This document shows, piece by piece, positions 10,501 through 17,873 of a stretch of 64,000 nucleotides of DNA. Position numbers and translations under genes: made by a program. Numbering within the stretch: position 1 is the stretch's first letter; every line of letters begins with the position of its first letter. The notes under the pieces are model-generated. The model saw only the letters and a program-made list of their open reading frames with translations, had not been told where the DNA came from and ran no database searches. The DNA comes from an uncultured Paludibacter sp. (GTDB taxonomy: Bacteria; Bacteroidota; Bacteroidia; Bacteroidales; Paludibacteraceae), in assembly GCA_937897985.1 (NCBI GenBank), contig CALCBD010000004.1:97525-161524 (forward strand), read 5' to 3'.

Positions 10501-11960
10501 AACTCTCCCACCTGATATACATTTCCGCCGTAAGTATATTCAAAAGCCACACCAAGTACTTCATCAGGATTCAACTGTGATTTTAAGGAAATAATACCTA
10601 AGGTTGGGTTGAGTGTATATTCCGAAGGATCAAGTTTTCTGGCGCTTTCGATTTTTTCATAATCTTCACCACCTGTAAAGGAATTTTTGGCATAGGTCGA
10701 TGATAAAACCGAATTGGTCTGCTGAATATTTCTGATTCCCGGCAAAGATTTAATATCACTATACAAATTATTCGAATTATTTTGCGGTTGATTTTCACTC
10801 CCTGTTTTGTGCCACAAATTATTATCAATTCGTTCAGCTTCGCCCAAATCCATGAATGCAATGATGTTGCGTGCCTGATCGTAATTAGCCCTTTTATTGG
10901 TAATCCATACTTCAACGCGGTTAATCGTTACACCCGACGATATAAAAGGCAGATTGCTGAGTGTTTTCTCGTAATTATTCCGGAAATAATGACTCAGAAA
11001 GAAATGCCGGTTTTCGTCATAATTATCGGCTTTTACTTCGAATCTGGTAGTTTGAACGCCACCTTTCGAACTCACGGTTTTGGTCTCGGATTCCTGCTGC
11101 GATGCAATGGCCGAAACGCTCAGCTTTCCAAACTGCAAATCGGTTTTAATACCGAAAAGCGCTGTACTTCCGGTTATTAAGGAGCTATTAAGAGGCATGC
11201 TCACATTTCCGGCCTGTATATTTTTGATGATATCATCCTCTTTGCCTTTGTAGCCGAGTTTCACCATTTTCTGATCGAAATCGAAAGTCGATTCAGTGTT
11301 GTAATTTAATCCGAACGATACTTTGTCGCCTACCGAAGCATTGACATTCATTTGAATCTTCATGTCAAATTCGGGTGTGGTATTGCTGCGCATGGCTTCA
11401 GTAAGCCCCGGATTATCGATTCTGTTGTGTTTGGCACCAAAAATTAATTCGGCCGAACCCTGTGTTTTTACCTGTATACCGCCCGGACCGAATACTTTAT
11501 CAGCCGGGCCGATATTGAATTTCATATCCGAAACCGAAAATTTGTCTTCGTTATTGAGCTTTTCAGAAGCATTTTTTTCTTTCCAGTAATTTTCAATTTC
11601 CTTTTGTGCTGAATATTTTCGGTATTCCTGATCGGTCATCAGATACGGAGTAGCAATTTCCATGTTCCCTGCCATGGTTCTGAAGATATAATTTCCGGTC
11701 GATGCATCATACTCCACTACCGATTTAATATTGGCTGGTTGCTTTGTATCCATCGGATAGGTCTTATTGAGGTCCTCATAAGTGTTTTGTGCATATTTTC
11801 TGATTTCGAAATGAGCTGCAGTATCCACCGGTGTTTCGGAGAATGGTTGATTCAGTGGTTCTGCATCGATGAACACAGAAGAACTTACAATAGCGTAAGC
11901 CGAACTAAATACCACTATGAGTAAGACAATAACAGGAAGTACTATACGGTGTTTTATCAT
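4542..11960 (-). CDS. sprA: Cell-surface protein SprA/Sov, T9SS outer-membrane translocon
   Basis: At 2472 residues this matches the size of SprA (about 2400), the very large outer-membrane beta-barrel through which type IX secretion substrates cross. It starts with a signal peptide (MIKHRIVLPVIVLLIVVFSSAYA). The rest has the family pattern: repeated SprA N-terminal segments (for example GPGGIQVKTQGSAELIFGAKHNRIDNP split by acidic loops), long runs of alternating beta-strand sequence, and a C-terminus ending in an aromatic-rich strand (FGLSFKFMLTR). ruvA lies directly upstream on the same strand, as in many Bacteroidota genomes. Its presence means the organism has a T9SS, which fits the five proteins with T9SS sorting tails encoded between 14 and 28 kb. 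Confidence 0.97.
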   Translation of the reverse strand: MIKHRIVLPVIVLLIVVFSSAYAIVSSSVFIDAEPLNQPFSETPVDTAAHFEIRKYAQNTYEDLNKTYPMDTKQPANIKSVVEYDASTGNYIFRTMAGNMEIATPYLMTDQEYRKYSAQKEIENYWKEKNASEKLNNEDKFSVSDMKFNIGPADKVFGPGGIQVKTQGSAELIFGAKHNRIDNPGLTEAMRSNTTPEFDMKIQMNVNASVGDKVSFGLNYNTESTFDFDQKMVKLGYKGKEDDIIKNIQAGNVSMPLNSSLITGSTALFGIKTDLQFGKLSVSAIASQQESETKTVSSKGGVQTTRFEVKADNYDENRHFFLSHYFRNNYEKTLSNLPFISSGVTINRVEVWITNKRANYDQARNIIAFMDLGEAERIDNNLWHKTGSENQPQNNSNNLYSDIKSLPGIRNIQQTNSVLSSTYAKNSFTGGEDYEKIESARKLDPSEYTLNPTLGIISLKSQLNPDEVLGVAFEYTYGGNVYQVGEFSTDAVSAPDALFVKLLKSTAQSPQLALWDLMMKNVYSLGAYQVQSDKFVLNIVYRNDSVGTDMQYLSEGKIKNQTLLKVMNLDKLDVKNNPNPDGKFDYIEGVTVLSSSGRIFFPVLEPFGSHLKKVIGDDNIAKKYIFQELYDSTLVVAQELSEKNKFKLVGEYKSSSGSEIRLNAMNVPRGSVTVTAGGATLVENVDYTVDYNMGSVSILNQSILESGTNIDVKLENQSMFNMQRKSLVGSHLEYQFNKDFSLGGTIMHLSEIPLTKKVNSGNEPISNTIWGLNTSWRGQSQWLTNMLDKLPFVNATKPSTFAINAEFAQLIPGHSNVVGSQGLAYIDDFESTKTSIDLHYPANWYLASTPYNPNPGPDEPSFPEAALSTIEYGKNRALFAWYYVDQILNSKNPGRTTPVNLRNNTESQSNHYTRDVLIKEVFPNKSYLSYNPSILTVLNLSFFPTERGPYNLDVDGMDANGYLTNPKKRWGGIMRKLDATDFETSNIEYIEFWMMDPFIYDKNGTDKGGELYLNLGDISEDILKDGKKFFENGMPVDKDETKTESTIWGRVPKSQSTVTAFDNTPGSRLAQDVGLDGLSTEDELKFPTYSDYVGQIKSKLTPEARQRMENDKFSALNDPSGDNYRFYKSSEYDAENADIITRYKHYNGTEGNSPDADNTTEDYATSATSLPDIEDINGDNTLNEYEKYFQYKVAIKRDSMQIGMNHITDSYTSTVNLANGNSEPVTWYQFKIPVREFNDKIGNIRNFKSIRFIRLFMTGFEKETHLRFASLDLVRGEWRSYTKNLFPVGKLPTSDGQLDVQAVNIEENSEKSPVNYVLPPGITREVDPGQTQILQLNEQSMVMKVTQLAPEDARGVYKNTSFDMRQYKRLQMFVHAEKLPDDTRSLNDYELSCFIRLGSDMTNNYYEYEIPLKLTPAGKYSGESDSERQTVWPTENMFDFPFSVLTEAKLMRNKSKQDGSYISDLIPFYDKGKNKIRVVGNPSISDVENIMIGIRNVGSEIKSGEIWVNELRMSEFDEGGGWAAMGNMALGLSDIGAVNLSGRVETAGYGSIESNVMDRRKDDLYQMNFSTNMELGRFLPEKAKIMLPAYFSYTNETVTPKYNPLDEDVLLSDALSNIQNKQQRDTLVMVSQTVSSSKSFNISSAKVNIRSKKPQFYDPANVTFTYSYSERNQTSPEVERNLEKQERAAVNYNFAFNSQPVEPFKNVKALKKPAYKLFSDFNFNYLPSSVSFNTDMNRRFSQVKLRELTQVDPTNGFDLNFSKDFMWNRNFDIKYDLSKAIRFSLQTAMNANIEEPYFTPEIGKQYYEQWRDSVWSKIRKLGSPYTYQQVFSASWTLPVNKIPLLDWITANASYNSTYSWNRSAKLAGSTNVGNVATTMGAWSADGQLNFESFYNKSKYLKEVNRKFSMQNANPQKFQAKNFKQIIKLEKDKKFTVNHRLGSEKISLALLDKNGKPISVSYKTTGPTSIDLSPKIDADSVSVSIVTLDPNMQSAGKDFADFTARFLMMIRRASVTYRQSNSMVLPGFKPEAGFLGQTTDIHGIKAPGYAYTFGFFDDNTIQNAKNNDWLYMSDSIVNPAQTAFTSDMEIKASLEPIPGFKIDLEAKRYTADNTTIQYMFDGMPRTFNGSYNITQIAIGTAFKKTGSADKNYASEVFDKFIANRQIIADRLNNRYRDTQYPTTGFLKGTDLGKFNPALGAYGPNSTDVLIPAFLAAYTGRDVNTVDTNPFLSILSILPNWRLNYDGLSRIQWVKDNFKSISLTHAYTCRYSIGNYTSYSTWVAMDETNNALGYVRDVQSDNPIPSSPYDISSVSMVEQFSPLIGINAVLKNSMTTTLKYGKQRTLSLNLSSTQLIESTADEFTLGVGYLVKDFDVILRLKNNQQSRVKNDLKLNADISYKDIKTLLRKIDENLTQASNGNKLFSLKIIADYVFSSKVNIQMFFDRQMTTPLISTTFPVSSTNFGLSFKFMLTR

Positions 11961-12050
11961 AAATCTATCGATACAATGTTTATTTATTGATAATTAAGGA
12001 TATAAAGGTTTAATACAATAAAAATTTCAAAAAAAAAAATGATTTGTAAC

Positions 12051-12644
12051 TTACATCATTTTCAGTGCAAGTTTTATCAGTTGTTCCACTTTTAACTGTG
12101 GATCCGATTTTAAAATCTGATCCACTGCTTTTTGAGAAGCCGAAGCAGAAAAACCCAGCATAACCAGTGCTGAAATGGCTTCATCTTTCAGCTCATTGAC
12201 GACTGTGAAATTTGTGTTTATTGTTTGTCCTGTGGCTACAGCGATTTTCATTATTTTATCTTTCAAATCGACAATAATCCGCTGTGCTGTTTTGCTTCCG
12301 ATTCCTTTAATTGCATTGAGGGCCACCACATTGCCGGTTGCAATCATTTCCTGAATTTCCTGCATCGAATAGGACGACATAATCATTCGGGCGGTATTGG
12401 GTCCGATACCCGAAACGGAAATAAGCAGCAAAAACAACTGTCGTTCGGCCTGATTCAAAAACCCGAAAAGCAAATGAGCATCCTCGCGAATTGCCTCATA
12501 TACAAATAGTTTACCATTTGTTTTATTACTTAATGCAGTAAAAGCAGGCAAAGTAATGTGAATACAATAACCTACTCCGTTGGCATCAATTACAACAAAT
12601 GCCGGATTCAGTTCGGCAATTTCTCCTTTTATATAATCAAACAT
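12051..12644 (-). CDS. ruvA: Holliday junction branch-migration subunit RuvA
   Basis: RuvA binds four-way DNA junctions and loads the RuvB motor during recombinational repair. The 197 residues show the N-terminal OB domain (MFDYIKGEIAELNPAFVVID), two helix-hairpin-helix motifs (LISVSGIGPNTARMI and LNAIKGIGSKTAQRI) and a small C-terminal domain (DEAISALVMLGFSASASQKAVDQIL) that contacts RuvB. Length and order are normal. The start at 12644 is the only Met at the conserved N-terminus. sprA follows 90 bases downstream on the same strand, so the two may be co-transcribed. Confidence 0.97.
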   Translation of the reverse strand: MFDYIKGEIAELNPAFVVIDANGVGYCIHITLPAFTALSNKTNGKLFVYEAIREDAHLLFGFLNQAERQLFLLLISVSGIGPNTARMIMSSYSMQEIQEMIATGNVVALNAIKGIGSKTAQRIIVDLKDKIMKIAVATGQTINTNFTVVNELKDEAISALVMLGFSASASQKAVDQILKSDPQLKVEQLIKLALKMM

Positions 12645-12671
12645 ACTCTGATTTTCTGGTTATTTAACCTG

Positions 12672-12702
12672 CAAATGTACTGTTTTTTTGGAAGCCGTGC
12701 AA
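12672..12702 (-). promoter_or_regulatory. Predicted ruvA promoter
   Basis: On the minus strand a TACATTTG element (12679-12672) fits the Bacteroidota -7 consensus TAnnTTTG. A TTG lies about 20 bases upstream (12702-12700). The distance to the ruvA start is about 28 bases, which suits a short leader. Confidence 0.5.
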
Positions 12703-12904
12703 TACAAACTCAAGCAAATTACTTTCTACCGGCAACCGATTAGAATAACGTTCATAAATAATAAAAAGTACACCTCAAAAGTTAAAAGGATTAAAAACAA
12801 TCTAATTTCGGTGTATTTACTGTAACTACGCTCAAAACAATCAAAAGAATATATTGTTATGACAAATATGACTTTAAATTACGAACCCATTAAAAATTAA
12901 ATTT

Positions 12905-13582
12905 ATGAAACAGATTTTTGTAACTCTTGCAGTTTGGTTAATGGCCATTGCTTTTACTACGGCTCAGTTCAAATTACCCGCATTACCTTATAAATACAGT
13001 GCTCTCGAGCCATATATCGACAGTACAACTATGTATATTCATTTGAATAATCATCAGGCTGCTTATGTAAACAATCTGAACAAAGCTTTGGAAAAATATC
13101 CTGATTTACAGAAAAAAACCATATTTGAACTTTTCAGCAGTCTGAACACTTTACCTGCTGACATTCAAACCGCTGTAAGAAATAACGGAGGCGGATATTA
13201 TAATCACAACATTTTCTGGACTACACTGGCACCTGCCGGTACAACAACAATTTCACCAGAACTCGAAGCCAAAATCAAGGAAAGTTTCGGAAGTGTGGAA
13301 GTAATGAAAACCGAGTTTGAAAAAGCTGCATTGAACAGATTCGGCTCGGGATGGGCATGGATTATTAAGGATGATACCGGCAAACTCAAGATTGTTACAA
13401 CTCCTAATCAGGATAATACATTGATGTCGGTTATAAATGTTAAGGGGAAACCGGTATTGGTACTCGACCTGTGGGAACATGCCTATTATCTGAAATATCA
13501 GTCCAAACGTGCCGCTTATATCAAGGCATTCTGGGAAGTAGTGAACTGGAAAGAAATTGAAAAACGGGTAAATGAAAAATAA
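12905..13582 (+). CDS. Exported superoxide dismutase, Fe/Mn family
   Basis: Converts superoxide to oxygen and hydrogen peroxide. The 225-residue protein has a signal peptide (MKQIFVTLAVWLMAIAFTTA), so it should act outside the cytoplasm, which is unusual for this family in the phylum. All four metal ligands are visible: H46, H101 (in YYNHNIFW), D188 and H192 (in DLWEHAYYLKY), with the gateway tyrosine Y54. The residue at the place of the Fe-enzyme glutamine is Gly97, and Gln169 stands in the C-terminal domain, a pattern typical of Mn-type enzymes. Metal use is inferred only from these positions. It has its own intergenic region upstream and appears monocistronic. Confidence 0.93.
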   Translation: MKQIFVTLAVWLMAIAFTTAQFKLPALPYKYSALEPYIDSTTMYIHLNNHQAAYVNNLNKALEKYPDLQKKTIFELFSSLNTLPADIQTAVRNNGGGYYNHNIFWTTLAPAGTTTISPELEAKIKESFGSVEVMKTEFEKAALNRFGSGWAWIIKDDTGKLKIVTTPNQDNTLMSVINVKGKPVLVLDLWEHAYYLKYQSKRAAYIKAFWEVVNWKEIEKRVNEK

Positions 13583-13662
13583 TAGAATTCATCTGTCTGA
13601 TTTTTAAAAACCAAACACCGGGATATATCATTTTATCGCCCGGTGTTCTTTATTTATACACA

Positions 13663-13700
13663 TTTGATTGAACTGTTCTGGTATAATTTTTGTATCTTTG
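13663..13700 (+). promoter_or_regulatory. Predicted promoter of the following lipoprotein gene
   Basis: A TATCTTTG box at 13693-13700 matches the TAnnTTTG consensus exactly. TTTG (13663-13666) and TTG (13668-13670) lie at about -33. The resulting leader would be some 15-20 bases, which supports the ATG at 13721 as the true start rather than the earlier in-frame codon at 13643. Confidence 0.6.
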
Positions 13701-13720
13701 CACAGAAAATAACAATCATT

Positions 13721-14245
13721 ATGAAAAATCAGATATTCATCCTTTTAGCATTTGCAGCTATTTTGCTGACTTCCTGCAATCTGACCGGTGAGAGTAACTT
13801 CACACCGGATATTTTTTTTGCTAAATTACCGTTGAATCAGCATGGTGACACAATACAGGCTTACATTACAGATGATGGAAGTTATAAACTTGACACAATG
13901 ACAGTGGGTGATACATTGTCATTTATTCTGACGGTAACCGGCTATGAAAACAATCTGAAAGCCTTTTATATCAAACAATCGGCTGACAGTGTTACACGAG
14001 CCATTTTACCTCCGAAAAGTTCCATGGATTCAATATTTACCACAGGTTCGGACTATAAATCAGGTGTATTCCTGATGGACGGAAAACTGCCAACATTATT
14101 CTTTCCGTTCAAATATGTGGCTTTGAAACCAAGTAAGGAAGCTAAACTGACTTTTACCGTTGTTTCGGATGCTCATTTCGAAAAAATGTCGGGGTCGAAC
14201 ACCAACTCACTGACATTTAAAACACCGATAATTGTAAAAAAATAA
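13721..14245 (+). CDS. Lipoprotein of unknown function
   Basis: The product of about 174 residues begins with a lipoprotein signal (MKNQIFILLAFAAILLTSC), with the lipidated Cys at residue 19. The rest is acidic and strand-rich, with a repeated phrase around GDTIQAYITDDGSYKLDTMTVGDTLSF, suggesting one or two beta-sandwich modules. I recognise no family. The in-frame extension back to 13643 would bury the promoter and destroy the signal peptide, so the shorter start is used. It faces the amidase gene across a strong two-way terminator and is probably transcribed alone. Confidence 0.75.
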   Translation: MKNQIFILLAFAAILLTSCNLTGESNFTPDIFFAKLPLNQHGDTIQAYITDDGSYKLDTMTVGDTLSFILTVTGYENNLKAFYIKQSADSVTRAILPPKSSMDSIFTTGSDYKSGVFLMDGKLPTLFFPFKYVALKPSKEAKLTFTVVSDAHFEKMSGSNTNSLTFKTPIIVKK

Positions 14246-14268
14246 ATTTTATAAATATACTTCAAAAT

Positions 14269-14309
14269 AAAAAGGGATTGTTCGAAAACCAGAACAATCC
14301 CTTTTTTTT
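14269..14309. terminator. Bidirectional rho-independent terminator
   Basis: A perfect 15-bp stem (AAAAAGGGATTGTTC with its complement) around an 8-base loop, with T runs on the plus strand and A runs that serve the minus strand. It lies between two convergent genes and can end both transcripts. Confidence 0.85.
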
Positions 14310-14323
14310 GCAGATTAAAACTA

Positions 14324-16750
14324 TTATTTAGTGATAATCAAAGGCTGAGCAAAGTTTAAATCATTGCTCTTTACTTTTATCAGATAGGTACCATTGGCAA
14401 AGTCGCCTACAAACATTTGATTATCATTTACTTCCCTGATCATCACACCATTGAGTGTATAAAGCTGTAACACCGAATGATTTTTTTCGGCGCCTTTGAT
14501 ACTGACATTGCCGGTGGTTGGATTCGGAAATGCCAACATTCCTGAAGTATTTACATTTTTAACTGCTAAAAGCGACATATCGTACACCAGCATATTGTCA
14601 ATCAACACATTCATATCGGCTGTGAATAAGAATGAATTTTGTCTGGATATATTGATTCCTGTAAGCTTATAGTATCTGTCTGAAGGTAAAGCGGAAAGCA
14701 CCGCTTCATGAAATTCCCAACCATAGAAATTCAAATCACATAATTTCACATTGAAAACATTTTCGCCGCTTTTGAGTACAAGTTCAACTTTTGCCCCGGA
14801 CAAATCGCCATTTAAATGCATACCAATAACTTTTTCATTGGTTAAGGTAACCGGCGTGCTGAAAACAAAATTTGCATTTCCGGTTGTCTGACTGAATTTT
14901 ACTGTCAGCTGATTGGAAGCTGCATCAAATAGTTTGGTACTGCTCAATGCAGAAGTTGCAGAGCTGACATTGACGCTTCCGGTTGGTTCATAAGCAATTA
15001 CATTAGTCTCAAATGTCTGAATAACCTGCTGTGTGGTTACCGGAACATTTGCAGCCTTAAATTTTATATTGATAGGTTCGGAAACTTTGAGTCCATCTTC
15101 ATCCATAACTTCTCCGTCGATTACGAGCGTGTATTCTTTTCCGGCAGTCAGATTCTGAGTCAGGTTAAAATAGCTTGAACCATAAGGAGCAATCACCGAA
15201 TTGTTCACCACCGAACGGGCAGTTTTAGCAATAACAGCATTATTTTCGTCGACTACTTTTATGGTGGTGGCAAGGTTTGTGGTATTCAGTCGTTTATCAA
15301 AAATCAATCTGAATGATGGATTGATGTAATAAACCCCCTTGTTTCCATCAGTCGGATAAACCGAGATAAGTGCTAACCGGTTACGGCTTTTGGTCAGGAA
15401 CTGAAAACTAAAATCAGAAGTCATACTCATGTTATCGGGATGCGAAGCGGTTTTAGCAAGTTTAACCGTATAAACTGTGTTTTTCTCCAAAGGTTTATCC
15501 GGTGTAAATCTCATACGATAATTGGTATCCTCCCAACTGAATTTACCGGCAACAGCAGGACTAATACTGAAAGCACTCTCGGTACTTGCCGCATCCATGT
15601 CCCAGTTGAAAGAAAGTGAAATACTTGCAGAAGCATTAACACTATCGGTAATTGCCACATTTGGTTCATAAGCCACTACCTGTGGAGGAGTATTACGTAC
15701 CCGGTTCAATTTAAAATTCATATTGGCGATATTGCCCGCAGTCACTGTTACTTCGATGGTTTGAGCATAATAGCCGTCCTTTTCAGCCTTCACATGATAA
15801 ACTCCGGGCACCAGATTTTTAAACACAAAAACACCATTTTGTAAATTATCAACCGTGTAAACCTCCGAAGTTTCTATAAGTGTCAGTTTAGCGCCGTTCA
15901 GCGGAAGCATCTGGTCGTTTCCGGCAAACTTATAATACGAAGCTTCATTTTTGATGCGGCTGTCACGCACCTGACCTGCAATAACGCCTGAAGGTATTTG
16001 TCCGGCTTTAAAATAATTACAAAATGATTTATAAAAGTTCCAGGTTTCCAACCACTTATAGTCGGCATTCATCAGTCTGTAGGTTTCCGGTATGTAATCG
16101 TGCATTGTACCTTCCGAAATTACTCCGGGAACCGACAAACCCCGCAAAACTCCATAGCCATCGCTCCATCCCATGATGGTCCTCGCAAAAGTCTTATCTC
16201 CGCGTACCTGATATCCTGACGACCAGGTGGTAATCTGATTTGCATACAGATTTTTGGCTATTTCAGTACTTATTTCGCGACTTTTGTTGCTCAATGCCAA
16301 TTGAGCAGAATTATTCGGATTATAATTAGCATAAACCTGAGTATCACTCAGATCTGAACCATAATGAATCATCAGAACATAGCTGGCATCACCATTGCCG
16401 GCATTGCTGTGGATGGAGAGAAAAAAGTCGGCCTGAGCAGTATTGGCCATGGTTACAATCTGCGAAAGAGGCAAATCGTCGGCAGTAGTGTTTGTAGTAC
16501 GTGAAATACTTACAGTCGCTCCTGCAGCTGACAGGAGTGTGCGGAGTGCAAGTCCTTTGTCAAGGTTGCTTTGTGATTCCCAGAATCCGTTTCTGTCACC
16601 GGTTGTGTATGGAGCAACCGGGATATTACGGTCGTCACTGTCGAAGCCACCATGACCCGGATTAATGTAAATACGTGTACCTGTCAGGTTTTGCGACGAA
16701 GCCCCAAGAAAATGTAATAATATTATTGAGAATATAAGAATTCGTTTCAT
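14324..16750 (-). CDS. T9SS-exported N-acetylmuramoyl-L-alanine amidase (Amidase_3)
   Basis: Cleaves the bond between MurNAc and the L-Ala of the stem peptide. After a signal peptide (ending GASSQ20), residues 24-245 form a zinc Amidase_3 domain: H33 in INPGHGG, E58 in FWESQ, H114 in SIHSNAGN and catalytic E213 in ISEGTMHDY. A carboxypeptidase-regulatory-like beta module follows (VIAGQVRDSRI through the FKLNRV segment). Next come two Big_5/SbsA-type Ig-like domains (PPQVVAYEPNVAITDS and RLALISVYPTDGNKG). A ligand-binding-like beta domain and a T9SS type-A sorting tail starting at AFPNPTTGNVSI complete the 808 residues. It should be surface-attached or released. It is the last gene of the minus-strand locus and gives the strongest direct link of that locus to peptidoglycan. 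Confidence 0.9.
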   Translation of the reverse strand: MKRILIFSIILLHFLGASSQNLTGTRIYINPGHGGFDSDDRNIPVAPYTTGDRNGFWESQSNLDKGLALRTLLSAAGATVSISRTTNTTADDLPLSQIVTMANTAQADFFLSIHSNAGNGDASYVLMIHYGSDLSDTQVYANYNPNNSAQLALSNKSREISTEIAKNLYANQITTWSSGYQVRGDKTFARTIMGWSDGYGVLRGLSVPGVISEGTMHDYIPETYRLMNADYKWLETWNFYKSFCNYFKAGQIPSGVIAGQVRDSRIKNEASYYKFAGNDQMLPLNGAKLTLIETSEVYTVDNLQNGVFVFKNLVPGVYHVKAEKDGYYAQTIEVTVTAGNIANMNFKLNRVRNTPPQVVAYEPNVAITDSVNASASISLSFNWDMDAASTESAFSISPAVAGKFSWEDTNYRMRFTPDKPLEKNTVYTVKLAKTASHPDNMSMTSDFSFQFLTKSRNRLALISVYPTDGNKGVYYINPSFRLIFDKRLNTTNLATTIKVVDENNAVIAKTARSVVNNSVIAPYGSSYFNLTQNLTAGKEYTLVIDGEVMDEDGLKVSEPINIKFKAANVPVTTQQVIQTFETNVIAYEPTGSVNVSSATSALSSTKLFDAASNQLTVKFSQTTGNANFVFSTPVTLTNEKVIGMHLNGDLSGAKVELVLKSGENVFNVKLCDLNFYGWEFHEAVLSALPSDRYYKLTGINISRQNSFLFTADMNVLIDNMLVYDMSLLAVKNVNTSGMLAFPNPTTGNVSIKGAEKNHSVLQLYTLNGVMIREVNDNQMFVGDFANGTYLIKVKSNDLNFAQPLIITK

Positions 16751-16856
16751 GTTTTTTAGTTGTATTACTTATTTGGCCTGCTGAAATAGCCGGTGTGGTT
16801 CAGAAAAACACAACAACCGGTTTTTCGGGCAGTTAGTTTAAAGATTATCAGATTCA

Positions 16857-17762
16857 TCATTGAATTTTAACTGTAACTATTTCAATTTCAGAATTTTCTG
16901 TTTGATATGCAATGCGATTTGCTTTTCCCGAGGCGGCAGGATACATGGCAATCGATTTTTCGTCACTGATTATTGTTTTCGATTTTTTATCCACCGAAAT
17001 CATAATAATTTTTGAGGAAACAATTTGCTGACCATCATCTTTGTCTTCCATTCCTACCACATAATTGTCGTTGAACCAAACCGGTGCATTCAGATATCCT
17101 AAAGAATACAAAATTTTTCCGTTCAGGTCACAAACATAAGTACCTTTACCAGCAGCCGTAAACAGAATTTTTTTACTGTCGGGCGATAACGAAACCCAGA
17201 TATAACGGCTTTCGGGCATGTTCAAAGGATTTAAAAACTGAAGTTTATTGTTGTTATAAACAAGTATTTTAAGATCTTCGTTGGCAGTTACAAAAACCGG
17301 AGTCTGGTTCGATTTTACAGTAGTGGCCCTTAACAGATTTTTCCCTGAAAAAGCAATAACCCCGTTTTTCAGAGTTTGTATTTTATTCAACGATCTCTGT
17401 GGCGACAATAATTCCTTTTTGGCACCTGATTTCAGTTCAAATTCCGAAACCGCATTGTATTTCCGGTTATCAACAAAACTTGTTTTACGGAAATAAATTT
17501 TGCTGTCGTCGGGTGCAAACTGAGGTTCATAGCCCGCTCCGGCATCTTTTGAGATTTCAGTCAACTGTTTTGTAGTGAGGTCCAGCATATTTAAACCCGA
17601 ATATCCGTCCGAAGTATAAAGAAGTTTGTTACCCGATGTATTCAGTGCAGGATACATTCCCTTTTGGGTCAGTTTTTCGCGTGAAATAACTTTGACAGAT
17701 TGTGCCTCAGCACAGAGAGAGACCACCAATGAAAAGGCGATTATGTAAATGGATGTTTTCAT
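16857..17762 (-). CDS. Exported PD40/TolB-like beta-propeller protein
   Basis: The 301 residues begin with a signal peptide (MKTSIYIIAFSLVVSLCAEAQS). They contain repeated PD40-type blades, such as PALNTSGNKLLYTSDGYSGLNML, YEPQFAPDDSKIYFRK and SLSPDSKKILFTAAGKGTY. These form a beta-propeller of TolB type. No T9SS tail and no lipidation Cys are present, so it is likely periplasmic. It sits between the amidase and the first NAGPA gene on the same strand. Such propellers usually bind proteins or carbohydrates; the ligand is unknown. Confidence 0.75.
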   Translation of the reverse strand: MKTSIYIIAFSLVVSLCAEAQSVKVISREKLTQKGMYPALNTSGNKLLYTSDGYSGLNMLDLTTKQLTEISKDAGAGYEPQFAPDDSKIYFRKTSFVDNRKYNAVSEFELKSGAKKELLSPQRSLNKIQTLKNGVIAFSGKNLLRATTVKSNQTPVFVTANEDLKILVYNNNKLQFLNPLNMPESRYIWVSLSPDSKKILFTAAGKGTYVCDLNGKILYSLGYLNAPVWFNDNYVVGMEDKDDGQQIVSSKIIMISVDKKSKTIISDEKSIAMYPAASGKANRIAYQTENSEIEIVTVKIQ

Positions 17763-17873
17763 GATAAAAAATTTAATTGTTTCAGATGAAAGATATATTA
17801 ACTGATTTGAATCTGTAAATGAATGCTTTAATTAATCGCAGCAGGATAAAGAATTCTGTTTAAGCTGCTCATT

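Noticed and set aside
5555..11924. Many frames of 60-144 codons over sprA
   Set aside because: All lie within the continuous SprA reading frame and show no signal, domain or start context.
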